Source: Isochrysis galbana (taxonomy: Eukaryota; Haptophyta; Isochrysidales; Isochrysidaceae). Taken from it: DNA of 64,000 nt. Location of the stretch: the NCBI GenBank assembly GCA_018136815.1, contig CM030932.1, positions 7,265,505-7,329,504 on the forward strand, in the 5' to 3' direction. The notes below the pieces were generated by a model. That model was not told where the DNA came from. It saw nothing but the letters and a program-made list of their open reading frames with translations, and did not search any database. A program made the position numbers and the translations under genes. Positions within the stretch are counted from its first letter, which is position 1, and every line of letters begins with the position of its first letter. This document shows, in pieces, positions 32,340-42,984 of this stretch.

Positions 32340-32914
32340 CCTGAGCCACCCCCAGTCGCCTGCCACCACCTCCCACAAGCCTCCTTCCGCACTTCCGCGC
32401 CCACCGTGCTCCGTCCCGGTAGCAAGCACTCTTCTGCGTGGCAAGAAGGGCAAGGGAAATTGAGGCGCAGCCACGCAGCCAACACCTGTGAGTTGACCAC
32501 GTAGGCTCGATCTTCAGCTCGGCGCGGAGGGTCAGGAGGAGGAGGCTCGGGTGGGGGAGGAGGAAGCTGCAGCTTGCGCTTGGGCGCCTTCTTGAGGGCA
32601 CCCCCGCCGCCCGGCGAGCCAAAGTCTAGGGGTGGCGGCAGACTCCTTCTCCTCTCCTGCCTGTTGAGCACCACCTTAGGGGATAGGGCATTCCACACCC
32701 AGCGCGCAGCACGCCTCATCACACCGCCGCTCTCGCCTGCGCCAACCTCAGATGTCACAGCCTCTTGCGCTGAACTCCCCGAGGGCGACTGTGCCGTCAG
32801 TGCAGGGCAAGTGACCTGGGTTGCCTGCGGCATTGAAGCCTCCGCCTCTCCCCTTCCCTGCTGACCGCCACCCTCGCAGTGGGGGGGCTCCCAGGGGGGG
32901 TCCTCTGCGCTCAT
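32340..32914 (-). pseudogene. Truncated ORF, probably of another mobile element
   Basis: A frame starting at 32914 (MSAEDPPWEPPHCEGGG) encodes a proline-rich segment, a basic patch (KKAPKRK) and then AYVVNSQVLAAWLRLNFPCP with paired cysteines (CPSCHAEEC, later CLTC). This looks like the zinc-binding N-terminus of a transposase-type protein. It ends where the LTR of the gypsy element begins, so insertion of the gypsy element may have cut it. The family is not recognised with confidence. Confidence 0.4.
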
Positions 32915-33015
32915 TGGACACGCTGCCGCGAACCTCCCGATGCAGTTTATACCGGGGTGGGCCCGCTCATCCGCGGACCACCTTAAGAAGTTAATTACTA
33001 AATGGAGGGCGTTTG

Positions 33016-33040
33016 AAAAACAGTGAAAAACACTGTTTTT
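33016..33040. repeat. Perfect hairpin, 10-bp stem and 5-base loop
   Basis: AAAAACAGTG, AAAAA, CACTGTTTTT. It sits about 100 bases upstream of the truncated mobile-element ORF, so it may be part of that element's terminus. Confidence 0.7.
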
Positions 33041-33089
33041 GGCCTCCGAAAAAAAACACGGTTCCTGTGTTTCACAGCTAGGGCGATGT

Positions 33090-33400
33090 GCCTAAGGGGG
33101 AGATACGAAGAGGTCGTAAATTAAACCTGATTGCCCCCCGAAGCAGATAAAGAACCGCAGGGGAGATAGCAAATTAAACCTATCTGCGAGGCGCCTGGGA
33201 GGAAGAAAGGTGGGGAAACTTCCCTTCTCTTTCGAGAGAAAGAGAGAGGGCGCTCCACAACCCACGATCCCATGCATCCAAGCGAAGCTTTTGACCGAGA
33301 ACGAGAGAAAGCAGAGAATTAGAACGATGAATACCGAATGACGAAGAGAAGCCTAACGAGCGTCGATTCGCGAATGCGACATAGGGGAGGCCTGAGGACT
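33090..33400 (-). repeat. Dispersed repeat family A, copy 1 (inverted)
   Basis: The reverse complement matches about 50690-51010. Shared blocks include GCGAATCGACTCTCG-like sequence, TCTCGTTCTCGGTCAAAA, AGAAGGGAAGTTTCCCCACC and GGTTTAATT next to an ATCTCCCC box. A shorter copy is at 44001-44112. Confidence 0.8.
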
Positions 33401-33910
33401 GAGGACGGACACGCCGCGGCGCTCCACGCCGTTGTGCTCGAAAAGGTGAAAAACTCGCTAGAGCTAGAGCGCACAGAGCACACCAGAGCGCTTCTGACGA
33501 GGCCACCCTAGATGGTAGATGGGAAACACGATGCTGGAGCTTCAAATATGGCCAAAGACCACATACGGATTTTACTTGGCCTCCGGCCAAATACGGTAAA
33601 CACGTATTTCCAATCTAGGAAGAGGAAGGCCACGCCACCGGGGTTACAACTAATCTTCGCCCGGTGGCCGGTGGGTGTGGCGGCCTTGGCAGCTTGGCAG
33701 GCGGTGGCGGGAAGGAATGGTCCCGGCCGCGGGGGGCGGTGGCGGGAGGGCGCGGCGGCGCGCGGAGCCCCTTTCGCCTTTCGGCTTTCGGCAGAGTGTC
33801 GCGCGCTGGAAGTGGAAGAAGGCGCCCCCCCCCAAAAAAAAACTCCCGCGAAATCACGAGGCTATTCTTGTTCGCGCTCGCCCGCGACCGCAAGACCCCG
33901 AGGGGAACTC

Positions 33911-33972
<62 letters not shown>

Positions 33973-34340
33973 CAGGGAGAGGGGGGGGGGGGGGGGGGGG
34001 GGGGGGTAGAGAGAGAGAGGTAAATCTACACTTTATCCCCTTCCCCACTTCTTCCTCTCCCAGGGAAGCGCAGGAAAAACCTGAAAATAGGAGTACACCC
34101 CCAAACCGACCCGGCCATTTCTAAGATGTGGACTTTCAAGGGGACGGCCGTCTTTTCTCCCGTCCCCCCCCCCCCCCCCCACTCTCTCTCTTCTCTCTCC
34201 CTCTCCCGCATGAGCATCTCTCCCGATCTCTCTCTTTCCTTCTTTTCGTCCTGTACCACTGTCTCTCACCAATTTTCTGGTGCTCTCCTCTCTCCTCTCT
34301 TCCCTCTCTCTCTCCACCTAGCGAGGACCCCACTTCCCCC
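33401..34340. repeat. Intergenic with GA, G and CT tracts
   Basis: No gene is supported. A (GA)n run covers about 33911-33970, a G-run about 33981-34007, a C-run about 34166-34180, and CT-rich DNA 34180-34320 immediately before the next gene's ATG. Open frames through these tracts are artefacts of low complexity. Confidence 0.7.
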
Positions 34341-35606
34341 ATGCCTTCTCTCTTCCTCCTGCTCCCGCTCCTCCCCATCGGTGCCCTGCGCTCGACGCCT
34401 GCGCCGCGGGCAACGCTCACAGTCCCTCTCGCTCCCTCGCCTGCCCTCGCGCCGCTCGACGTGCTCGAAGCCCAGCTGGCTCTGCTCCAGAGCCCCACTG
34501 ACGAGAACCTCAATGCCGCGTGGGGCTTCTTCTCGCCCTATGGGCCCGTACACGAGGTGTGTGCGCGAGTTCCGGGGCGTCTGTGATTCCCTAGAGCCGC
34601 ATGTGAGGTATGGAATTCTTCTCACCCACCTATATGCCGCCAAAATCCACTGGGAGCCTGTGTGGGCAGAGAAGCACCTCAATACTATCAAGTGCCTCTT
34701 CTCGTCCTACGGACTTGTCCACAACATATATCGAGTTGGGTGAGACTACATGGGACGCCTGGAACCTGGCATCAGTCTCACATGGCGCAACATGCCGCCG
34801 AAATCTCACGAGAGTAGTCGATCACTTCAACACTGTGAGGGGCCGTCGTCTCGCCTTTCGAGCCATTCCACAAAGTGTGCACCGGGCATTAGGGATCCCA
34901 GGGAGCGTCTGGTAATGTGCGAGCTGCTCACAAGCCCTCACACACTGTCAGATGCCATCATTTATTCTCCCGCACCTCTAGCTCAGGTTCACGCGTCCTC
35001 TGCTGGCTCGTTGGCGCGCTTCAAGTGGACAATTCGGCGCGAACCACGTTGGCGGCACATTGGCGGCCGACCAATGGCCGCGCTCTACCAGCTGTATCGG
35101 TGAGCAGCGGTCCGATGCGCGCCCTGTTATTGGCAACGGCGGCCTAGCGCTCCTGTTTAAGACCCAAATCACCTCAGCCCTGGACGCCGTTGTTCGTAGA
35201 TGGGAGGTGCTCTCGCAAATGGCCTTCGGCGACTCCAAGTTTGTGGCACGGGTGAAAGTGTTCCCATTCTTTCCTGATGCGCCGACGTGCGAATCTGAGG
35301 CGGTGAGCGCGTTCTGCCGGGCTAATGCAGCAGAGCCTGCTGCAAACCCTTCACGCAGCGCGAGTGCCTTCAGCTCCGAGACACGCTTCACTGGCGCGTC
35401 CGTGCGTTTTGTCGGAGGCGCACTATGCTCACGCCTGGTAGGCGCGAGCACTCACCCGCCCTCATTGTTGGGCACAGACCTTCACGTGGACGCTTTCTCG
35501 GTTGTGCGATGCCTCTGGCCTCGACCGCTACGGCGAGCTTGAGAGCTGCTGGATGGTGCACGATGTCACCGCGGATTTTGAAGGCTGGGTCGTCCACAAC
35601 CCGTGA
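34341..35606 (+). CDS. Multi-exon secreted or plastid-targeted protein, function unknown
   Basis: Exon 1 (34341-34556) encodes a leader (MPSLFLLLPLLPIGALRS), a Pro/Ala segment and then LDVLEAQLALLQSPTDENLN. It ends in phase 0 at a GTGTGT donor. Other exon-like segments are 34987-35099 (preceded by CTCAG, ending at GTGAGC; RFKWTIRREPR), about 35187-35301 (GDSKFVARVKVFPFFPD, ending at GTGAGC) and about 35476-35606 (preceded by GGGCACAG). The last reads TFTWTLSRLCDASG...CWMVHDVTADFEGW with a stop at 35604. The VLEAQL start and CWM...V end suggest a small SnoaL/DUF4864-like fold. I could not make every intron phase agree, so one exon boundary or a base is wrong. A piece resembling exon 1 recurs at about 34690-34720 (CLFSSYGLVHN). 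Confidence 0.45.
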
Positions 35607-36755
35607 GGAAAGTGTCGCACACCGCCGTTGAGAAAGTAGGGATATACGCTCAGCGGCGGATACTGCTTATCGGTGCCGCTGAGGCTCAGTGCCACTTATG
35701 TTCACCGTATGTGTTGATTGATTCGACGCTCGACCTCAGGACACGTTTGCTTGCGACCGGTGCTGTACTAGCCGTGCGGGCGAACGAAACACTATCTGAG
35801 CACGACATTGCACACCTCTTCGAGCGAGATGTTGCTGATGGAAGTCCACGTAGCACCTAACACCAATCGTGCAGCACCCACGCGCCATAGCAGCCATCGG
35901 ATGACAGCAGCGCGTCGCCGCGCAGCCCCAGTGCCCGGCGTAAGCATCAAAAGGCAGCAGAAGAAAGTTGTCCAGGTAGGAACCCATACCATTCCACTTG
36001 GGTCAGCAGTGGCCACATTACGCCTTAAGTGCCGTGCCTATGGACGGTCGAAGTCACAGCTCGACGCTTGTACTCTCGCGGAGCACCGCTCCGCCCCGCC
36101 CCAGAGTATGGGCGCCACATCCTGAACCAAGCATTGCCAATCTTGAGTGCGGGTACACACAGCTTAGTGTACGCTGACCCGTCTAGCTAGCTCAACACAT
36201 GTGCGCTGTGCCGGATTCAGTTATGGAAACGCTCAAGCGCATAATCAATCTCACTTGGCCCTCTTCCGGGGGTGCTCCGTCCGCAATGACATGGGGATCA
36301 ATGGCCACCGGGTAGCAGTGATACTCGCTTACGCTTCACTCATGCTCTTGCTAGTTGCTTGTGACACTTCCGTCTAAGGCTTTTCGCACTTGGAGTGCAT
36401 AGCTCTCTAGGTGCGTTGCCATTTCTAATTCGAGGCGCTGTGGGCTGTGATCTGTGCACGCCGCTATCAACATTTACATTTGCGACGATGGGCTCGACCC
36501 GTTTGAGATTGGAGTTTGTTTCTTACAATGCTTTCGCACGGCGTATCACATGTGTACATTTGCTTCAAGATCTGGTATTGGTATTGAGTGTTGCTTCGGT
36601 CGAGTGTTGCCGGAGGGCCTTGAGCCGCACTCAATCGTAAATCGTAGGCCCCGGTCACTCACTATGGGGGTGGGGAGGGCGCCAGCTGCAATGGGTAAAA
36701 AATTTCTGAAGATTCTGGGCTAACACCTAATACAGTCACTAATCTTATATCACCG
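35607..36755. other. Intergenic, nothing supportable
   Basis: Only short frames without leader, domain or splice support occur. Composition is less GC-rich than the flanking genes. Confidence 0.5.
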
Positions 36756-36756
36756 G

Positions 36757-37060
36757 TCGCCATGGAGCGGGGGCCTCGCGCGCCCCGCCCCCCCCCCCGC
36801 ACTCTCTCGACTCCCCTCGAGAACCATTCACCCCCTGCGTGCCGCCTCTTGGCGTGCAGGGGGCACTCCTCCAGACTGCCTAGAACCTCCCAGAGAGCTG
36901 GGCACAAATCATACGCCCTGGCCCAGGCAGGCCTGCTTATCGCTCTGACCAACCCCTCCACCCCTCCTTACTCCTCACGTCGACCCCCCTGCTTAGGAGC
37001 CCCCAACCAGCCAGCTCCAGCTCACTCCGCGCGCTGGTGTACGCTGTGCGGAAGCCGCTG
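36757..37060 (+). mobile_element. Fragment of a dispersed ORF family (MER-type start)
   Basis: GTCGCC ATGGAGCG opens a short Pro/Arg-rich frame (MERGPRAPRPPP). Frames starting MERAGAPLLSF (55041, plus) and MERAATAPEPQA (57783, minus) look like the same kind of protein start. They are probably decayed copies of one mobile-element ORF. Confidence 0.35.
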
Positions 37061-37342
37061 CGCATTGAAGGCGGCTCGCACCCACGCAAATTCTGGCATG
37101 CATAGCCATTCATGTACTTTACCCTATGTAACTGCGGAGAGAGTGTCACTAGTCATTCATGTTCTTCACATCGATTGCGTTGAGCATGGCCCTTATCTCG
37201 CCATGCATAGGTAGCAGCAACCCTGCCTCCATCAGGCACCCTTGAGATCTCGTCTACATCCTGCACGCTGTTTGGGACCCACAGTATTGTCCTGGCTCGC
37301 CCTTCTACGAACACCTCCGAACCTAGCTCCGATGGATGCTTT

Positions 37343-39001
37343 TTATGTCATCACACAGCCCTCATCCACATCAAATTCGACGGGCTTTCGTACGTTTGCA
37401 GGATGAATCCATTCTGGAATCTGTTGCGCGCTCGCATTGGCCCCATTTTCATGTTCAACGCCATCATTCCTAGTCTGATTGATTGGCGTGCCTGCACCCA
37501 TCGCTTGTCTAGCGAGCCCGGTCCATTCTGGTCCGTTGGATTGTGCTGCAAGAAGAAATGAACTTCTCAAATGTTCGGGCACGAGATCAATGATGTTCAA
37601 CATGCGGAATGGCATGGGAGGTGTCGAAAGCCGAGCATTGAGCTCGTCTGGTGGCAGCTCTGGCTTGTGAAGCGTTCTGACGAATGTACCATCGGAGTCT
37701 TGCGCGTCCGAGACCGGGCCACGGGCTATGGAAATGATGTAGCCGCCACACACCTCATGCGTCCAACACACCCAATCGTCACGCAATTCCTCATCAACAT
37801 ATACACGGCAGAACGAAGCTGGACTCTCTTCCTCTATGAGAGAGCCCAGTAAAAAGGCGGATACGGCGGTAGGCAGCGAGTCAGCTGCTACATGCTCAGT
37901 AGCCTGATGGTTCAAATCCGGTGATGGGTTTCGCGAGACATCCTCCGAATCTATCGCGGCCGAATCCATCTCTATCTGAACATCTGAAGCCGTAGAGGAT
38001 GCGTGATCTTCCCTTTCTGTAACGCCGGAAGTTTGCGCCATCGATGCCTCTGGCGACGGTCTTGGAGGCCGAGATGGGCAGAATTCTACGCGTCGCATCT
38101 CAAATGCCAGACCATCTCCTCGAGCTTTGACAAAGGCCTCTTTACGACTCCATTGTTCGCGGAATGCGGTTACCGCAGCGTTGTCTCTGGTGCAGGTATT
38201 TGGCTCCTCGCGGACCTCCGCGGGTACACCCACTGCACTCATATACGTCGAGGTACCCAGGTCGCTCGATGGAGAAGCACCTCCCTGTGCCCAAGCCCTC
38301 TCAGCCCATGATTTCCTTGTGGTCTGCTGCCCCATCATCCTAGAGCTGGCCTCATTGATGGCATCCCACTCGTCCGGAGTCATCACATTGGCAAACATTT
38401 GCTGCAGGCGATCGTAATCGCTCCTTGCTTCCTTCGAGGTGTCCCTGTCTGTCTCCCCCACTCCACCGTTTGCACCGTGCCCAATCCTGCCGGCCGACTT
38501 GGCTGTGGCTTCCACTGCAGCTGCCCATGGCACAGGTCTCAAGAAGAAGGGGGCGACCACGTCCACGCCGATCAGAAGGGCGGCATCTGAGACCAACACG
38601 ACGAGACCCGCATCATGAGCGACATTGAAATTAAAATTTGGCGCCCGCGTCACACTACGCCTCATCGACGGCGGAACGGTAGAGACGAATGGCTTGCCAC
38701 CACGTGAGCGGCGTATCTCCACCTGTGCATATGGCACGCCCAGCGCGAGCGCGGTGGCGCGGCGCTGCATTAGGCGGCTGACGAGCGCGCGTTTCTGGTC
38801 GAGCTGTGCCGTCAGCCGTCTCACCTCCGCGCGTTCCGCATCGGTGAGCAGGCCGATGAGAAGCTCCCACTCGGCGTCTCGCGGTGCCCACTGAGAGACA
38901 TCGAGAAGCCACCGCAGCTGAAGTTGAGGGTCAGTGGGCCAGGCGACGAGGTCGAAGCGCTCCTGGTCGAGCTCGTGCTCACGCGAGAGGAGCGCGCCCA
39001 T
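37343..39001 (-). CDS. 4'-phosphopantetheinyl transferase (Sfp/AASDHPPT type)
   Basis: This 552-codon, apparently intronless gene would transfer the phosphopantetheine arm of CoA to acyl- or peptidyl-carrier proteins, as needed for fatty-acid and polyketide synthases. It has RWLLDVSQW near residue 30, GKPFV at 102, FNFNVAHD at 123, the metal-binding GVDV at 145-148, and WSRKEAFVKARGDGLAFEM near 284. These are the canonical Sfp-type motifs in order. It is roughly twice the usual length. Acidic, low-complexity inserts lie between GVDV and WSRKEA and again in the C-terminal half, where DDWVCWTHEVCGGYIISIA resembles the closing strand of the fold. No plastid leader is visible, so a cytosolic enzyme is likely. 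Confidence 0.85.
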   Translation of the reverse strand: MGALLSREHELDQERFDLVAWPTDPQLQLRWLLDVSQWAPRDAEWELLIGLLTDAERAEVRRLTAQLDQKRALVSRLMQRRATALALGVPYAQVEIRRSRGGKPFVSTVPPSMRRSVTRAPNFNFNVAHDAGLVVLVSDAALLIGVDVVAPFFLRPVPWAAAVEATAKSAGRIGHGANGGVGETDRDTSKEARSDYDRLQQMFANVMTPDEWDAINEASSRMMGQQTTRKSWAERAWAQGGASPSSDLGTSTYMSAVGVPAEVREEPNTCTRDNAAVTAFREQWSRKEAFVKARGDGLAFEMRRVEFCPSRPPRPSPEASMAQTSGVTEREDHASSTASDVQIEMDSAAIDSEDVSRNPSPDLNHQATEHVAADSLPTAVSAFLLGSLIEEESPASFCRVYVDEELRDDWVCWTHEVCGGYIISIARGPVSDAQDSDGTFVRTLHKPELPPDELNARLSTPPMPFRMLNIIDLVPEHLRSSFLLAAQSNGPEWTGLARQAMGAGTPINQTRNDGVEHENGANASAQQIPEWIHPANVRKPVEFDVDEGCVMT

Positions 39002-39540
39002 CGGTTGGCACCGCTAGGCAGGAGGGGGAAAACAAGAGGAAGGTGGAGAGCGAGCCACACAGACCGGCTCCCGCAGGGGCGCCGGTGGAGAGCGGAGAGT
39101 CCGCGAGTCCGCCGGCGGCCTCGCTCGCTTGCTCGCCAACAAGTCTAAAAAGAAATTCCCACGAGTCTAGCGGCCCTTCCTTGTAACCCCCCCCCCCTGG
39201 GCCTACTGCGCCTCTGCCTCGCGTGTCTTGCCGCTCCTCTAGGAGCCCCCCATACAGTCCCTTGTCTGCCTGGTGACCGGGAAGCTGGGGGGGAGGGAGA
39301 AGGAGGGTGAGTACGAGTGCTGGCCCATTCGTGCGCGCCTGAGGTCGCGTTCCGTCGAATGTGGGACGGGCTGGCTAGGTGTGAGCCATCGAATGTCCAG
39401 CACATGTAGTCAAGTCGCGTTCCGTCAAAAGAGGGCCAGGTGATTTTTTTTCCACCCAGAATGCTTGTTTCTTTTTAGGTAGGAATGTCACTTGTATTAT
39501 TATCACGAAGATGAGTACAAAGCTAATGACAACATACAAG
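39002..39540. other. Intergenic with repeat remnant
   Basis: Upstream flank of the phosphopantetheinyl transferase gene. About 39185-39300 is GC-rich and contains CTCTAGGAGCCCCC and GTCTGCCTGGTGACC. Both recur near 40778 and 55780, so this is a remnant of the same mobile family. Confidence 0.5.
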
Positions 39541-40458
39541 GACGCGGCTAAGGCGTGGAATTACCCCCCAAGGCCCCTATCTAGATACAAGTGAATAGCG
39601 CAAAATTCTATCTAGCTAGATATAGATATTGGCCCCAGCCATCTAGCTAGATATAGATACTCCAATTTTCGGCCTAGATAGTGTAGATATCTAGATATCT
39701 AGATATCCAGGACTTCTACTACGACTATATATATACGTAGTACTATAATAAATACACCTTTCTAAATAAAGTCTTTCTTCTTATTTTCTTCCACGCCGCT
39801 CCCTCTCACCCCTCCCCCCTCCCCCCTCCCCCCCTCCCCCGCCTTGTGTTTGTACGTGCCGCTGTTCGCTCGCCTGCTGCCCTCGTTGGCTCGAGGCGTG
39901 AGGAGGGGGAGGAGGAGGGCCTCGCTGCCGCCTGTTGTTGGCATGAGCCCCCCTACCTACCCATCCTTCTCCTCCTTCGCCCGCGCCCGGGTCATCGCTT
40001 CGGCTACGCTCCTGGGAGTGGAACGCATGTCGCATGTTCTCGAAAGCAGGCAAGTTTCATGATGACTTGAATGAAAGCATCTCAGAGTCAGAGTGATGAA
40101 ACACTGGAGCATGCGCTTTTGGCCGCAGTCAACTATGATTGATTGTGTGAGTAAGATTAGTGAGGAGTGAGGAGCCCCTATGTAATCGTGATCGTGATCG
40201 TCTCACAGTCCACTGACCGCCGGTGCCTGTTGTCAGCTGTAAGCCCGTCCGTCCGCACTCGACTATAAGCAGCTAAAGAGGCCCGCTGCCCGCTGCCCGC
40301 TATTCACTAGATATCTAGATATTGGCGATTGATTGCCATCTAGCTAGATATAGATAGTGCCCGGCTCTATCTAACTAGATATAGATCGTGAAAATCGGGG
40401 GTGGATAACTAGATAGCTAGATATCTGGCTATCTAGTTCCACGCCTCAGACGCGGCGC
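39541..40458. mobile_element. Foldback or MITE-like element with palindromic subterminal repeats
   Basis: The left end GACGCGGCTAAGGCGTGGAA and the right end, read in reverse complement (CGCGTCTGAGGCGTGGAA), form terminal inverted repeats. Inside both ends are about 110-120 bases built from CTAGATATC/ATCTAGCTAGATATAGAT words in roughly mirrored order (39588-39710 and 40306-40436). The middle has no convincing coding region; a 60-codon minus frame at 39762-39944 is unsupported. Confidence 0.6.
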
Positions 40459-40492
40459 GTGCGCATAGGAACTCCCCCCCCTCCCCCCCCCG

Positions 40493-40690
40493 CTACGCAG
40501 GCTGAGTTTTCATCTTTTTCGTCTTTTTCTCACACCCCTCATCCTCGATCCTATTGGCGATGTAGTCGTTCTGCTGGCAGGCGACGATGTCGCTTGGCTG
40601 ATCTTGGGTGGCGAGGTCCGTGATGCGTGCGAGGACGGCCTTCTTGTTCTCCATATAGAGTTTGCCAGCTGCTCGGCGCACTTGCACCAC
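40493..40690 (-). pseudogene. C-terminal ORF fragment next to repeat
   Basis: A frame encoding KAVLARITDLATQDQPSDIV and ending in a lysine-rich tail (KKTKKMKTQPA) looks like real protein rather than low-complexity shadow. Its upstream side is cut by the GC-rich dispersed repeat at 40700-41030. Function unknown. Confidence 0.3.
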
Positions 40691-40699
40691 GGGACTCGT

Positions 40700-41035
40700 T
40701 TCAGCGTACGCGAGGCAGGGGGGGCCAGGGGCTGAGCCCCAGCCTCCACTGCCCCCTGAGCTGCCCTTGCTGGCCCTCTAGGAGCCCCCAAAGGCCCTCT
40801 GAGAGCAGGCCGTGGCGCGCCGCATGGCGACGCGTCGCAGGGAGAGGGGTGGAGGAGAATGGAGAGAGGGAGAGGGGGGGGGTTGTTTGCACCCCCCCCG
40901 ATGGAGTGCGGTAAGAAACGGGCCCCGTTTGCGTTAGCAAACGGGCGAAGGGGGCGGCTGGGGACAGGAGGGGGACAAGAAGGGAGTGGCTCAAGACGTC
41001 CTTGTTTGTGGCAGGTATCGGGGGGCGCCCCCTTC
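40700..41035. mobile_element. GC-rich dispersed mobile-element remnant
   Basis: About 40710-40790 resembles 19860-19925. About 40965-41035, reverse complemented, matches 54955-55020 (ATACCTGCCACA...GACGTCTTGAGCCACTCCC). The same segments in different order and orientation in the two places show a rearranged repeat family. Confidence 0.6.
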
Positions 41036-41238
41036 TCTCCAACTCCTGGCCGAAGCAGCGCGCACGGTCACTCCGGAACTAGTATCTCCGTTAAAGAGGG
41101 AACTGGGGAAGGGGAAAGAAAGGAGAAAGGAGTTTATGGTGGTTAAGGTTGGGTAGTAGGGAGGTGCACGAGCATGCTTCCTTAAGCCGCACATGTAGCG
41201 GAGATTTTTTGAGAAGATTTTTTTCACCAATCCCAATC

Positions 41239-41430
41239 CAATCCGGAGACATCCTGCTCCACGACACGACGGTGTACGTGTACGCCGCCATCGTCGAGCT
41301 TCTGCATGAGCTCGAGGGAGTCGACCCCGAACCAGACTTCTGGGCCCGCTCGTCGAGGGGCCCATGGCACATCGCAGTCAACGAGGACTGCGCGCAACAA
41401 TTCAAAGCCAAATACGAGCACTTAAAAAGC
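41239..41430 (+). pseudogene. Mobile-element ORF fragment, ELEGVDPEPDFWAR family, copy 1
   Basis: The frame reads AAIVELLHELEGVDPEPDFW followed by ARSSRGPW and NEDCAQQFKAKYEHL. A second copy at 55567-55725 has AAIVELLLELEGVDPEPDFW and ARSNRAPC. Several codons in the shared block differ only at synonymous third positions. That shows the block was under protein-level constraint while the copies separated. Both copies are now truncated. Confidence 0.55.
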
Positions 41431-41822
41431 CCTATTTGCTGTTTACGACCGCCCTATTCCTATTACTCTATTAATGGTTAATGGGGCAAGGTAGAGGTAG
41501 ATCTCACAACATTCCATTATGAAATATTAGCTTGTGCGTGTGTATACATAGACATAGAAAAGAAATTAAATGTGAAATGCGATGTGTGGTGAGCTTTGAT
41601 TTCGTGGCAAGAACGTGAAGCACGAACAAATATACTTAGTGCTCGAATATTCCTCGAATTCAATCACCAACACAATAAATTCCAAATTTTGGGATACGCA
41701 TATCCCTATCCCAATACATTGGCGTCCCACATCGCATCCTCAACCTTGATCTGGCGCCCGAGGCCCACACCAGTAGCGCGAAGTCAGTCGTGCCACACTG
41801 CCCCCCGTGGGATAAGGCGAAT

Positions 41823-42729
41823 TTAGAAGTAGGGAAAGCCCATGCCGTTGGCCATGGCGTCCTGGGTGACGAGGCCGGAGAAGGCCATCATAGCAAGGCC
41901 TGAGCAGTTCAGGAGAAGAGCACAATGTCAGAATGAGGTGAGGTCGCAGTGCAGCACCTCAAAAGGGTCCCTGGGCACAGCGTGCAACGCCCACTACGCA
42001 AATAAACTTTCGAGTCGTGACGACCGGTATGCAATGCAGGTGGCAGGCCCTCACGGCAGTGCTTGATCTCGGAGAGCTTGAAGCGCTCGAGCTTCGCGGC
42101 ATCCTTCGCAAAGCCACCGTCGAACGCAAAGTCGCCCGGCGCCCGGCCGCTGCCGTTGAGGGTGGCAGCGATACCAGCCATTCCCGCAATCTCCGCAATG
42201 CCAGCAACGCCAAGGAGGGCCCACATGTGGCCCGATGTAACAGCGGCGTTGTGGGCGGTGAAGGAAGTGAGGGACCCGAGCTTCTCAGCACCCGGAGCCT
42301 GCGGGGATTCATGCACGACGGGTAAAGATGAGAGGCCAGAAGGGCTATTGGGGGTTCCGGAAAGCAGCTGCAACACTCTGCGTTCCCTGCATCCCAGTCC
42401 CTGAGGTGTCGAGAGTACGTGACGCGCTAGGCTTCTGCGAAACTCACCCGGATACCAATGTCGACGGCGATGTAGCCAACGATCGCAAGCATGCAGACGC
42501 GCCCATGCTTGATCTCCGCCTCGCGCATCCAGTCCAGCGGGAAGTAGCTGCTCAGGCCGAGCGGGTCGAAGCCAACATCACCGGGCATGGAGCCGTCCAG
42601 ACTGGCCGGCTTCTCGAGGAAGGGGAGGGCCTGCGACTTGGCCATCATCGAGACGGCCGCGCGCTGCGGCGCGAGCGGAGCCGCCAAGGGGGCAGAGAAG
42701 GCGAGAGGCGCGGAGGTGAGCGACAGCAT
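41823..42729 (-). CDS. Fucoxanthin chlorophyll a/c light-harvesting protein
   Basis: Three exons can be placed exactly: 42729-42448, 42298-42055 and 41899-41823. The introns are 149 and 155 bases, with donors GTGAGT and GTGAGG and acceptors CGCAG and CTCAG. Joined, they give 200 residues with consistent phases. The first 40 residues are a leader ([20 protein letters not shown] then [10 protein letters not shown]) suited to the secondary plastid. The mature part has [12 protein letters not shown], helix 1 with EIKHGR (72-77), a middle helix near 117-139, and helix 3 with EIKHCR (171-176). It ends [17 protein letters not shown]. The Glu/Arg pairs of helices 1 and 3 bind chlorophyll and lock the fold. 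It acts as an antenna in the thylakoid membrane. Confidence 0.93.
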
Positions 42730-42984
42730 AGCTGGTCTGCTGGTCTCTGTAGCAATTTGGTCTGCTCCCTGCCGCCGAGATGGGCGGCAGCCACGACAAT
42801 AAAAAGGCGGGGAAGACGATTTGACCGTGGATGAGAGGTGAGACTTCTGGTCTTCTTTTGTAGTAGAGGTAGTAATTTACCTCTCGAGTGGAGCAAAACA
42901 GAACGCTCGTCCCCGCCGTCGGCGGTGGTGTGTCTAAGATCTACCGGGTTGGCTAGAGCCGATCGCCGCCCGGGGCATGGGGGA

